64,000 nt of DNA from Coffea arabica. Taxonomy: Eukaryota; Streptophyta; Magnoliopsida; Gentianales; Rubiaceae. Below the pieces are notes generated by a model. It saw nothing but the letters and a program-made list of their open reading frames with translations, made no database searches and was not told the origin of the DNA. Each line of letters begins with the position of its first letter. The stretch's first letter is position 1. The stretch spans positions 24,322,001 to 24,386,000 of the forward strand of contig NC_092312.1 in assembly GCF_036785885.1 (NCBI RefSeq), given 5' to 3'. The position numbers and the translations under genes were made by a program. Of this stretch, positions 48,501 to 60,105 are shown in pieces.

Positions 48501-48820
48501 TTTCCTCTCTCTCTCTCTCTTTTAACTATCAACAGAACTCACCAAAGATTTTCTGCACGTGAACATCATTCAATACAAATAACATCAACCCACAAGTGAA
48601 AATGCCAAATGAACCAAGGAAAAAACGTAAATAAGGAAAAGGGTCTTTTTCTTCTTTACCTATTACGTTGGTAATAAGGCAAATCCCTGATCTTGGAAAA
48701 CTTCTTATCAGCTTTTGCCACCAAAGACCAATAAACTTCACTCACAGGAAGATTAAAATTCCCAACATTACTGTTAACATTACTGCTACTACTGCTGTTG
48801 TAAAGATGCTGCTGTGACAT
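42587..48820 (-). CDS. Plant SCAI-like protein (DUF3550/UPF0682), ten coding exons
   Basis: Coding exons, in transcription order: 48820-48660, 47966-47579, 47067-46867, 46721-46485, 45898-45823, 45709-45575, 45226-45135, 43566-43384, 43319-43147 and 42806-42587. Every junction is GT-AG and phases agree, giving 1866 nt and 621 residues with no internal stop. Diagnostic words are FSKIRDLPYYQRN, RYDTYFSKVFKIYTQLW, RWEIGDIASRIGQLYFGQYM, EAILTREYFKDG, LRPLRYSVVLDLHPDS, TLDTFRMLQCLEWEPSGSFYQ and YPCDLIPFTRTPLFLIVDSD. This is the family of animal SCAI, a nuclear cofactor that restrains MRTF/SRF transcription and acts in double-strand break repair. The plant members have no settled role as far as I know. 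The N-terminus has a Ser/Asn run (residues 8-18). The longest intron, 45134-43567, is 1.57 kb. A (CA)n tract lies in the first intron. Exon borders are my reading and the family assignment is firm. Confidence 0.92.
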
Positions 48821-50426
48821 TTTACAATCTGATGTTCATGGATTCAATACAAATGGTCTTTCTTTCTTTCCTCAACTGTTATGTTATTTTTTGCTTGTAT
48901 TTGTGGGCTGATACCGGCAAGCAGCAGGAAGATGGAGTAAACGGCCCCAGTGACTTTTCATTTTTCAGCTTTCAACCCCCAAGTTTTGGAACATGTTGCA
49001 TTCTAGTCCCGAAGCTTCAATTTTACCAATGCCGACCCCTGGCCTTAAGAAACTTTCATAATAAGCCCGCTAACTTTAAGCTATTTGTAGCATATCACTC
49101 GTGTGATGTGTCAAATGTAATTTTTTAACTGTTGATTCTTAATAATGCCATTTATCAAATGTTAGACCAAATTAACCCAACGTTTTATGTGGGAATCATC
49201 GTCAATCTCATAATGAATTCGGTTAGACCCAGTTGTCGAGTTATTCGATAGTGTCGATTCGCTAATTTTTTTATGTGATATCATGGACTTTTCAAGGTGG
49301 TATGGATCTCCGAACTGTTGTTTGAAACTACGTCTTAAAGGAATGACCTAATCTGACCAATGTATCAGGTGCCATCCAACTGACACATATTAGGGTTCAA
49401 ATCTAACCCTAACACCGTCGAATTTTTTTTAACTAAGACATCATACTCTCCTTCATTTCCCTCTTTGTTGTTCGTCAGTATAGATGCCCCTCATTTTGCC
49501 CTTTCAAAGTTGTATAATCACTCTCTTGTTCTCAGTGCTACCACATTTGGGAATCTTTATTAACTTAAGTATCAAAGTGAAACTAGGGATAAAGCCTCAT
49601 GTCGAGTTCCTTTGTGATTCGCAGGTCGTATTTTTGTGTCCGTTCCAACCTGGTACTTCAACATTTAGGATTACCTATTAAAACATTAAAGCCATTTTAA
49701 ATTAGAAGTGAAATTTGTTTACTTAATTTGCTAAAATTTGGACAGTCGTAGTACTTATAAAATTACTAAAGTTCTCTATATTACTATTGACAAACTATTA
49801 AATACTTTTATTCTTTTAGTTTTGTTCAAGTAACTCTATTTGTCTATCATATTCCAAAAGGAGGGAGGACCCAACACAATTATCTCAGGAGATAAAAATT
49901 TATCATCTTATTCTATTTACATATATAAATATATGGAAATTATGATATTAATAGATGCTATTTTGTATATAAGTTGAAAAATATGTCATTACAGTTATAC
50001 AAATTTTATTTTTTTAAAAATAATTGAAGAATGGTTTGGCAAGTATAATACACCAAAAGTTTATTGCACATTTTATAAGACTATATGAAAAGTAGGAGAA
50101 TTTTTTAAATGTCTGAAATGTCAAAATATTTTAAGTTACACGTATGAATGCGTATTATACAGGTATAACATGAGTATTTACTAACTGGGTTAAACGGTAA
50201 CTTAAGTCAAGTTGATAAAACCTAGGTTAATATGATTAAAGGTTGATGCAAAATGATGTTACAACATAAAAGGCAACTTTGCTTAAGGACTTGGCATGGT
50301 AACAAAAATCAAGTAAGCAAAACTATTGTAAATAGGGTGAAGATTATGCAAACATTTTGCATTTGAATATAAAATATAAATAAATCATATTACTTTGCAT
50401 TATTTTGTTTATCTTTACTATACTAA

Positions 50427-50835
50427 TAGCTAGTTTGGGAGATGAGATTTGAACAGAAAAGAAAGGAATAGAAGAGAAAGACTGCATCTCCCACATTTGA
50501 GAGTTTTAAGTGAAAGGAAAGGAAAAGAAACCGACGGAATTGAAAGGAGAAAAAAATAGTTACAGACTTACAGTTTAAAAAAAATTTCCCAAATCGGGCA
50601 GAAAGCAAAGGAAAGCACGGAAAGGCAGCAAAAAGTTTTTTAAATTGCCCATTCTACCCCTAAAAAGCTGTTGAATGAAATATTTATTTACTTATATGTC
50701 CAAAATTACTTCTTTTCTTTCATAAACTCCCAAACAACATTAAAACCTCTTCCCTTCTTTTCTTATCTTTTCTTTTCTCTCGTAACTTAATCTTTCTCTT
50801 CCTTTCTTTTCTATCCTCAACTCACAAACTAGCTA
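50427..50835. mobile_element. MITE with long imperfect inverted repeats
   Basis: The left end TAGCTAGTTTGGGAGATGAG and the complement of the right end TAGCTAGTTTGTGAGTTGAG continue into GAAAAGAAAGGAA-type purine tracts on both sides, so about 50 bp of each end can pair. The target duplication is unclear. The element is about 409 bp and noncoding. Confidence 0.65.
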
Positions 50836-53049
50836 TAAAAGTGGGAGTTTGGATTGCTACAGTGAAATTGGGCCGGTTATCAAGTAATTTTCAGCAACTT
50901 TCAGGGCATTTGGTTTTGTTAGTTGGACAGGTGTACTTCTTGGAGGGGTGGGAAGCGGTTGGTGAAAACCTCATTACCATTCATTTTTTACGCATGTTTT
51001 CTTTCAGTTTGGGACCTTTGGGTTAACTAATGCAGCAGTTTATTGTTTTTTAAGTGCTAAAATTATGAAGAAGCCACTACTGTTATCTCAAAGATTTCAT
51101 CTCCAAGAATCATTGATGCACATCACTAAAAACGCATACAAGTTTTCTAACTCCATCCCATTACAAGCAAACAAGAAATAGAGAAGAAGGGGAAAGTAAT
51201 AGCAAAGCCACAAAAAAGGGAGTCCGGGGAGCACGGAGGAGTCATTGCCTGCTGACCGGAATCCACCGCCGCCACTGCCATCGCCATTATCGTTAAATTT
51301 CTTCACCAGAAGAGCATTGTGAACTTTCGATGGTTTTGAAAGGTGAACTTTTCACTCTACTTCTATTAGCTTATCGGTTTTGAGTTTATCAATTTGCTGA
51401 TCATAATTGAAGGTCGCATTGATGTGATTTGTTTGTTGTGCTGATGTCTTTTGTTTTATGATTAAGGGCTGTATTTTTAGACAGGTCATTCAAACTTATT
51501 TGACGTGCACACCATATATTCGCTATATGTCCTCATTTAACATCTACAATCATTGTGTGTTAGTTTTTCTCTGTTTCAGAAAATTGTATGATGTTTTGGA
51601 TTGGTTTAATGTAATTTCATCAATGCATGTTTCGATTGTGATATGGTATTTGCTTGTTCTTTTGTTTTTTGTAATTTGTTATGATATTATGGTTCCCTTC
51701 CTGTGTTTACATAGTACATTATATGGTTCACGTAAATTTGAAAATTGCAGAGCAAAAAATCTAGTATCGTTGTCAACGGTTATGAATAAAGAACATAAGT
51801 AAGAGACTTTCGATGCTTAATACCCAAGCCAATGCAAATGTCCACTTGGATAGAAACCAAGTAGTTCTTGATTTGTGATTAGTACATGAATTGGCAACCA
51901 AACCCATGAGCATTTTGTTTAACCACTTCGAAATATTCATTTGGTTTTAGATTCTGTTGAAGATAAAATACCTTTCAAATCTTTTGTAACAAGTTGGCAA
52001 ACTGTTGCAAAATTGACGTAGCCAGATGTAGATTTTTATATTGAGCAACAACTTCTTTGATATCAAAACTGGTGGAGCATTAATTTGTCATTTTTTTAAC
52101 AACTCATTTATAATGTATTGGAGCAATTGATTTTTCTTCTCGTAAACAACACCTAACAGGTTTTGCAGTTCCTATAACCTTCTCTTAGTATAATATCTGT
52201 ATAGTTTAATCCATTACAAACTAATAAGTTTCCAAAAAGAACCAGAAAAGCTACAGAATAGAAAGGAATATATGGAAGGCCAATTGGATGCTATTTTTCT
52301 CTTTTTCTTTCTTTAATTTTCCTTGTGTAAGACATGGCCAGGCATTTCATACTTTCTGTTTGACTTTGTGTTTGTGTGTGTGTGTATGTGTGTTTTATCT
52401 TTTTCCTATTTTACTTTGTGGGTTTAGCTGTTTGTAATCTAGCCTATGAATATATCCAATTCATTTTCTATGTTTGAGATTTAAAACATTAGAAATTACG
52501 CAGGAAACTAATCAAATTAAAAGGTGTTGAACATCAAATTTGCAAGTTCAATTTTTTTTTGAATGAGTTTAATTAGGTTGTCAAGAGACAAACTATTATA
52601 AACTAATTACATTAAGGTATTTGTATTCCAGAGGCATTACAACTAACTTTTCTATCCAAAACCAAGTAACAAGAAAAATATAGGTGATTTTCTAAACATA
52701 TTGAGAGGTTATTACAGTTGGTCTAGGTGTTATTCCTAACTTCAATAAATGAATGGTGGTCTAACAATATGAACTTGTTAGCCCTGAATTTATGCAATGT
52801 AAAGCTAAGAAAAGATGATGTGTTTTTTTTTTGACAATTAGCTATACTTTTTTTTTTGAGTCTGAGCAAGCTTAGACTGTTGAAATATGCCATGGTAGTG
52901 AAATTAGTTCCAAAGATTCTTTGATGTTAAATTCAGGCCACTTCAGAAGAGCGTTCAGCATGATTGATGGGTTAAATGTATAATTTTTGGTTCTCTTTTT
53001 TTTTTTTCCAGGAAAGGAAGTCAGTTTTTGTCCCAAGTCACTTATGAAA

Positions 53050-53118
53050 TTTCACGCAAGTAGCTAACTCTTCAATTTAGAATAATAATTTCATGCAAGT
53101 AGCTAACTCTTGAATTTA
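53050..53118. repeat. 30-bp direct repeat
   Basis: A unit beginning tttca(c/t)gcaagtagctaac occurs at 53050 and 53089 with two differences. Confidence 0.9.
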
Positions 53119-53538
53119 AAACAATTGGATTTCCCCACTTTTGCGTGATTTCTTTTTCCCTTGCATATTTTGTCTCTTCAAACCAAATTAACAAAAAAAA
53201 AAAGAGAAAAAAATGAGAGGCAGAGTCTTGTTCGAGGAATAGGGATGAGCTATTGTTTGCCGAGCAGAGTTCGCCACCACTATTGTGGTGGCAAAATTTC
53301 TTCATCGGAAAAGCACGGTGAAGTTTCTTCATTTTTTGGGTTTTCTGATCTTGTTCTCCAATTAATTGGGTATCCATGAAACAAACACAGAACACACTCT
53401 TATCTCAGGAGCAACTTAAACGATTGAAGAACTCATTCTCATTTCAGACATTTCATTCTCTAGAATCATTAACCATGGAAAATGATGGATATTGTGAATG
53501 GATGAAAAGTTGAATTCAATCAAATACAGTTGCGATTG

Positions 53539-54024
53539 TCACCTCTTGGTTATAAATGTTCCATAACAGCTAATTTCTGCTCTGTTTACTCTTTGTAGTA
53601 TTTTTCTCCATCCTAATTAGTGCCCAAAACCTATTTGTAAAATGCCTTAAAGCCAGATTCAGCTTTCTGAATTTAATTAAGATAAAATGTTGCATACTTA
53701 TACTAGGTGTTCTAAGGATTGCAGATAGAGAGAGCTTATTTGTTTTAAACCAAGTTTACCACGTTTAGAACCAAGATAGAGAGAACTCATATTGGAGGGA
53801 ACTTATTTGTTTTAAGTCAAGTTTACCATCATTAACATATTTTTGTAGCCTTGGACAAGTTGGAACATTTACTGTCTTTAGAGTCTAAAGCAATACAATC
53901 ATAGTTAGAAAATGCACCTCCTCATGCCCAATGTATGACTTGGGAATTAGGATGATGATGGTATTGAATAGGGCTGGTCACTTCTTGGTTATAAATGTTC
54001 CGTGGCAGCTAATTTCTGCTCTGT
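53539..54024. repeat. 47-bp direct repeats 439 bp apart
   Basis: Copies at 53539-53585 and 53978-54024 share tcttggttataaatgttcc and cagctaatttctgctctgt. A second, independent pair sharing acttatttgttttaa and aagtttacca lies between them (53732 and 53798). Confidence 0.85.
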
Positions 54025-56301
54025 GTTCATATTTCATTCTGTTTTTTATTTTTTAAGTTCCGTTTTCTTACTCACCTTTGTTTGGTGATTTGATGTTTTG
54101 TTTTCAGATTTCCAAGTTAGCAAAGGGTAATAAGATCTCCTGTTTTATTCCGGTGATTTGAGTTTCTGATGATTCTCTATTTATGTGGTGCATGCTTTGA
54201 TTTGTGTTCTTTACATGAACTTTTGCCTCCATTTATGTGGACCATAGTCTCAGGGCCAACTTCTCCTTCCAATTGAAAGCTTCCATTTCCTAATTTTGCA
54301 AGGTGAGCTCTTTGCTTTATTTTGCCTTTTCGTGATTTTGTCCTTGTAAAGAAAGGCCTAATGAGTCAGAGCGTTCAAATCAGCGCAATGGTTCACTGAA
54401 GGATGTTAATGAATATGTTATTAATTCTTGATAGCATATTGGAGGCACAAACGTTGTTATTTATTTATTTATTAATTGTGTTTATGCTAATAATTTAGTT
54501 GGTTATGCATTCTTATTGAAACCTTTTTACATATGTATAGTTGAGCTTTTTCTAAATGGGTCGCCAATGAAAATATGCAAGCTTAGAAGAAGCGTATGAA
54601 GAAAGGATTAGAAAGAGACGTGAGCAACGTGCCAGTCCGAGTGCTAAGCATGACTGTGGTAGATATCAAGGTGTATGTATTATGGCTATAAGTACATTTA
54701 ACATATGCGAATCGAGCATGACGAGGACAGTGATATCAATTCATGTATCAGCCACCCTGGTGCATTGAGTATGACTTAATAAACCAGGAAAAGGATTCTC
54801 TCACATCAGAATTATTAAGTATGCAAGTGTTTTATACTAAATTACTCGCCATCATTTAATTTTGAATGTGAAATGTTGGAGAAAACCACCTTTCAAATAA
54901 AAAGAAATAAATAAAATGTCCGCCCAAATTAGACTAGAATAAGGCTTAAAAGCTGCAACAAAATCCAAGCCCATTTTTTCCTTAAAACTCACCTTCCTCT
55001 AGTAAATGCACTCCCAAATCCTAACATGATAGGATTATTTTACCGCATCAATAGAGATTTAATAAGATTTTATGTTCTACACAAACAAACAAAAAGAGAA
55101 TTTTCAACTGATAGTGACTAATGAGAAGTTATGGCCTTGTTTATTCACTCAATTTATGTTCCTCGACGAGTAGTTGAAATTAACCTTGAAATTCAAAATA
55201 TGGAAGATAATAATATCTGAAATACTCAAAGATTAATGGCACCAGTGTATTTGTGTACCATCAAACCATAAAAATAAGGAATAATTTTTAATTTTTATAA
55301 CGATGAGTAGTTCTTAAAAAATATATATATAGAGATGTAGCCAACAACAAACTAATAAAAGAGATAATTCATTAGCTTTAAAGAATTGAAGTTTTCTTGC
55401 TCATTAAGCTAAAATGGCAATAAAAATGTTTTACATCAAATCATTAGTAAAAAACTTAGAAGTTAAAATTATTAAAAAATTCTTTGACATTATGAGAGGC
55501 TTTGTTTTGAACACCGTTCCATTTAATCAATTATAAACAATAATTTTTACGATTTGATGTTTCAATAGTAAAAAAAAAAAAAATTAAAAGTCAAAACTAT
55601 TAAAAAAATCCTATGGCATTTAGGTTTGTTTTAAACTTTTTTTTTTTCTTTTAATCAAGTACAAATTATAAACAATAATTTTCATGAATTGATGAAGGAT
55701 TTTACACTTATACTATAAAACATAAACATGTCTATGCATGCATAAATTATATGTAGATACGTGTATATGTGTGTGTATTGGCGCACATATGTGTGTTTAT
55801 GTATATGTTATGTATGAAAGAGAGGAATTAACTAAGTAAATATTATATGATAATTGGACTAACAAATTATGTAATTTTTACAAAAACCAAAATTTTAAGA
55901 AAATTTTATTAAAAATTCCCAAAATGAACTGCAAGAAAGGCTAATCCTTTATAGATTATTAATTGTTTAGTCAATAAGATATTAAAAGCATATCATGGGC
56001 ACCTTTTGAAAATAAAAAATTGTTAGGACCGATAATAGACTAACAAAAGGATGATTTATTAGTGTATAAAAGAAATAAAACTTTCTTGCTCATTCAATTA
56101 AAATAAAACAAATGCATTAACGTCAAATCCTTAATTAAAGAATTAAATTGAAAAGCCGTTAAAAATAGCCTATGATATTATGGGAGGTTATGTCAAACTC
56201 CTACTTTATTATGTACAAATTATAAATAATACTTTTTCTTAGCTAAAACGACAACTAATTATAAATAATAGCTTCTTTGCTAACTAATTTCTATGGATTC
56301 A

Positions 56302-56458
56302 TCTTTCCTACACTCACAGTGTATACACGATCAGTATTAGATAAATGACAATTATGCAAAATTTGAATTTGAAATTCAATTTTTGCACACATGTCATGAA
56401 TCTAACGATGAAAGTGTTTTACTACAGATAGTATATACACTGTCAATGTAGGAAAGAT
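56302..56458. mobile_element. MITE, family A, best preserved copy
   Basis: The left end TCTTTCCTACACTCACAGTG and the complement of the right end TCTTTCCTACATTGACAGTG form inverted repeats of about 24 bp with three mismatches, continuing into TATA. The interior contains aaatttgaatttgaaattca and cacacatgtcatgaatct. No exact target duplication is visible. Related, more diverged copies lie at 1821 and 11342. Confidence 0.75.
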
Positions 56459-56656
56459 TTCCTCAATTTCTATAACATAGAGTGGCTAAGTGATTAGAGA
56501 GTATGTTTACTAGATAAATTTTATACATCACATCCACATACAGTAGCTAAGTGATGCGAGGACCGTAAATTAGGGGATGCAATCTTCAACTATTGCACAC
56601 CCCTCTAAATTTTAATTGTAGAGTACAATGATAATGCTTCTTATCTTTGCAAAATT

Positions 56657-56775
56657 CCATTTCGGTTGCTATTTTTACAAGTTTATATATATAAAAAAAA
56701 TGTATTGTAGCGATCGATTTAATATATGTGATATAAAAAATAATTAAAAATATATTCACGAAAAACGTAAAAATT
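56657..56775. mobile_element. MITE, family B, copy
   Basis: Contains ttgctatttttacaag, tgtattgtagcgatcg, atatatgtgatataaaaaat and tattcacgaaaaacg in the family order. The ends are approximate. Confidence 0.6.
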
Positions 56776-56810
56776 TACTTTTATTAACAATATTACTGTC
56801 TAGAGTTTCT

Positions 56811-57085
56811 TCAAAAGATGTCAGACAAAATGAATATCTGGGGTGGAGGCGGAGCTTCGTGATACTTGCCATAGAAAGTCACAGATGCCAAAAGCACGTG
56901 CTTCCCAGTTTCCACAAACCCTTGAATTCTCGGTTGAACAAATCCGAAGCTGTCTGAATGGGTTGACATTGGATTCGAATCAAGACAACGGGGACTAAGG
57001 AACATGCCAAGGAGGGATTTATGAGCCAAGACATTTTCAAAGTGTTGGTATTGGTGAATTTCAACGTTGAATCCAAATTAGGACT
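56811..57085 (-). pseudogene. Unrecognised gene-like fragment
   Basis: The minus strand has an open frame of about 90 codons ending TGA at 56811, without stops from about 57085. Its composition is protein-like, unlike the AT-rich surroundings: FNVEIHQYQHFENVLAHK near its start, then SPRCLDSNPMSTHSDSFG, PRIQGFVETGKHVLLASVTF and YGKYHEAPPPPQIFILSDIF at the end. I do not recognise the family. The first ATG inside it is at 57029. It is flanked on both sides by family-B MITEs. It may be the last exon of a decayed gene or a transposon-carried piece; no companion exons were found. Confidence 0.4.
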
Positions 57086-57225
57086 CCATAGAATTACTTT
57101 TTCTGCAGAATTTTATATTTTATTGTTGGAATTTTTTGACGGGTACTTTAATCGTGGACACCCCCCCTAAACGGATGCAATCATAATTATTGTACCCTTT
57201 ATCTATAAATACTTTTCAAAACATT

Positions 57226-57362
57226 CCGTTTGGATTGCTATTTTTTTATAAATTTGGTAGAAAAATATATTGTAGCGATTTGATATATGTGAAGTAAATA
57301 AAAAGATGATTGAGAAATGTATTCATAGAAAATATAAATTTTTTTTTTTTTTTGGAAAAATT
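57226..57362. mobile_element. MITE, family B, copy
   Basis: Begins ccgtttggattgctattttt and carries tattgtagcgatttgatata and agatgattgagaaatgtatt, then a T15-type run. It pairs in wording with the inverted copy at 28572-28703. Confidence 0.65.
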
Positions 57363-58199
57363 GGCTTTCTTGAGATTTCAATTAGAAGGAGAGATGGGTT
57401 GAATGGTTCGAATGGAGGATGTGTAAGTGAGAGGTTTTAGATTAAAAAAAAAAGAAAAAAATTTCACTTAACGAGTATTTATTAGACACTTGTTAGTCAA
57501 GTCCATTATTTTTTAGAGTTTTTTAACGGATATTTTTTAAGGCACCTATTACTCAAATACTAGTTTCTTTATAGAATTTTTCTAACAAGTACCCATTGGA
57601 CGTTCATTAATACATCTAAATTTTACATAACATATCATGTATATACACATTTTAATATTTATCGTCTTTTCTTGCATTTATACATTTTCTCTGATTAATC
57701 TTGCATTTTCAAGAATCTAACAATTGAAGTGCATCTTATCTCGAGCGCCTAATGAGCATCGATCAGACCCATTTTTTACTATTAATATTTATACATTACG
57801 TCACAATACAAAAACATAATCCACGTGACACTTAAAATCAAATCTATAAGCGTACATGAATACCTAATGAGGTCAGGAATTAATTATCTAAATTCTCGTA
57901 TATTGTGTGTGCGTTTTTATCCTGATTACTTGTTTTGTCATTTGGACTATTTTATTCGGATGGGAAGTGGGAACTGCGAAATTTCCAGACGGAGAAAAAC
58001 ACATCTGATGGGACCCACGCATTCATGACTCACACAAATTAATTAATGTGTAATGGGGTCATTTACCAAAATAGAAGGAAAAAGAAAAAAAATGAATAAG
58101 AAAAAAACTTCAACGACCAATTCGGGTTTGACTTTTAAGAGCAGACGTAAAAAGTAAAAACAATTAACTAACATCTCAAACCCATTCTCTTCTTTCTCG

Positions 58200-58874
58200 A
58201 ATAAATACTCTTCAACCCAGAAAACCGTTTTTTCTCGAATTCTTTCATTTGGGCTGCTGCTTCTTCTTCTTCTGGATTTTGAACATTTGAATCCTAGATT
58301 TCTGCTGAAACCATTATTAAGGTAGAAAGAATTCCCATTTTACCTCTCTTTTTCTCTTCTGTTGATGTTCTGGAATTCTTTGAATTTTTTCATTTCTGCA
58401 TGAATTTTCAATCATTTCTTGATTTTGAGGTTCCTTTCATTTTCTTCTGAATTTTCTTGTTATATGATTTATTATTACCATTGGTTTTATGTTCCAGTTT
58501 GGTTTCCATTAATCATGGTAATTTTTGTTGTGGGGTAAGTCTAAACATTTTAACTTGTTACTTCGTGTCTGTTTCACTAAAGACATTCTGAACTTCTTTT
58601 AGCTTACTTCTTTTATACTTTGTTTTTCCTCTTCTTCTGGTGCCTGGTCTTGTTTCTTTTTTTTTTTTTTTTTTTTGAGTTTTTTGTGCGCTGTTTTCTA
58701 TCTTTGTAATCTTGTTTAATCAATTAGTAATTCCTGATACGGGCTACCACTTGTTTAATGCATGCAGCTGTTTGGTTGAAGTCTGGTTTTGCTAATTTCG
58801 TAATTAAAATTTGAATGATATTCTTGAATATAGGCTCTCAGAAAGAAGTTCTTGACTGCATGGCTACCTTAGTG
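58200..58874 (+). other. Probable 5' leader exons of the coiled-coil gene
   Basis: A CT-rich, leader-like block (about 58200-58321) ends in a good donor, ATTAAG|GTAGAAAG. A second small exon is likely at 58834-58874, between ATATAG| and TTAGTG|GTGAGT. The second contains ATGGCTACCTTAGTG, which joined directly to the exon at 60240 would be out of frame with the main protein. The transcription start and exact exon use are inferred. Confidence 0.5.
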
Positions 58875-59100
58875 GTGAGTGTGTTAAAAATTTTATTGCT
58901 TGATGACAAAATTATTGTATCTTCTGAATAGAGCAATGAGAAGCAGAAATATTCATCAAAGTTGTGTCATGTTGTTTGTCTTAGCTTTTTTTTTTTTTTT
59001 CATTGATTTTCATCATGTAACATCCTTGGCTTGTCCGAAGAAAGTTATACACAATTTGAAGCAGACCTAGCTTTTTTTAGCAAGATGGAGATGCGTCTGT

Positions 59101-59137
59101 GTTTTTTTTTTTTGGTGGGGGAGGGGGGTGGGAGGTA
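59101..59137 (+). repeat. G-rich tract in a leader intron
   Basis: A T run followed by GGTGGGGGAGGGGGGTGGGAGG. Four runs of two or more guanines separated by single bases could form a G-quadruplex on the coding strand. Confidence 0.7.
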
Positions 59138-60105
59138 ACCACTCATCTTTTGCTATTTTTAAGTGCTAGAGACTCCATGAGTATAAACTGGACATTGCAA
59201 CTTATGGCTAGTATACTTGTTCAGAAAAAAGTGCTCTCTGGCGTTACAGGAATTTTTGAGCTCACCAGTCTAGTTAGTCCACTTTATTGAAAAATAAAAT
59301 CTTCTATTCTGCATCCAGAAACCTGAAATACTGTAGAGGGATCTGGGATGCTATTGTTCGATCTGCACTGATTAACGGCTGGAAGTAAGATTCTTCAGTA
59401 TACAAATCATGTGGGAGTTCTGGATTGGCTGTTAGCATCATCTACTTTGGTCATTTTTGGGGACATTGTAGGATTTAGTCTGCAGATTGGTAATGTGATG
59501 TATCAGAGTTTTCTGGACAAATTGGACTAGATGTACCTCTCAAACATGTTAATCTTTCTCGTTTTTCTATCTGGTGATGTTGCAAAACGAGAAAATGAAA
59601 GTGGATGCATCCATAAACTTTACATGAAGCCATGGAACCTGATTTCTGTTGGTTCCAAAGTTGTTTTTTACAGATTATTGACCATTTTGAACTTGAGCTG
59701 TTTTTCTGGTGATTCAAGATTGTAAGCTCCATTTCCAGTGTATATCAGCAAGTGATTTTATGAAGTGTGCTGTCATTGTATGTTGAATTATGTGGCTCTG
59801 CTTGCTTGGTCTTATATATGTCAACCAGTTGAGGGCACTGGACCTTCAAACTTATGTTGAACTTAAATTGGTGGTGCTCAAGTAATCATGCTTGCCTCCT
59901 GTGACTTGGTTGTTGAAATAATTTAGTAAACTTTTATGCAGCTTTTTTCTTTTCTTGATTTCATTCTTTTTGGAGAAGTAGATGAGGACATGAGATAAGA
60001 GGTCTTCTTCATGATGTTCGAATAAGATGGTCCCAAAGCATTGAAGTGTCCTACTGTTAACGATCAGAATAAAAGGTTGTGCAAAAATCTCGAAGTAATA
60101 GATCT

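Larger units (their letters stand above)
48821..58199. other. Intergenic, no complete gene seen
   Basis: About 9.4 kb between two divergent genes, so both promoters must lie within it: the SCAI-like one just right of 48820 and the coiled-coil one just left of 58200. I find no exon chain. Several MITEs, local duplications and one gene-like fragment (56811-57085) are listed separately. The block at 48950-49130 has wording typical of Mutator-type terminal repeats (cccaagttttggaacat, gtcccgaagcttcaatttt) but no partner was found. Confidence 0.55.

Noticed and set aside
51097-51306. Minus-strand frame with a Gly-rich start and a hydrophobic stretch (PGLPFLWLCYYFPLLLYFLF)
   Set aside because: It depends on a non-ATG start, has no splice partners and no recognised homology; the hydrophobic run follows from AT-rich codons.
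54540-54680. Plus-strand stretch reading EEAYEERIRKRREQRAS, reminiscent of a charged protein segment
   Set aside because: There is no start, the frame breaks soon after, and no companion exons could be identified; too short to call.
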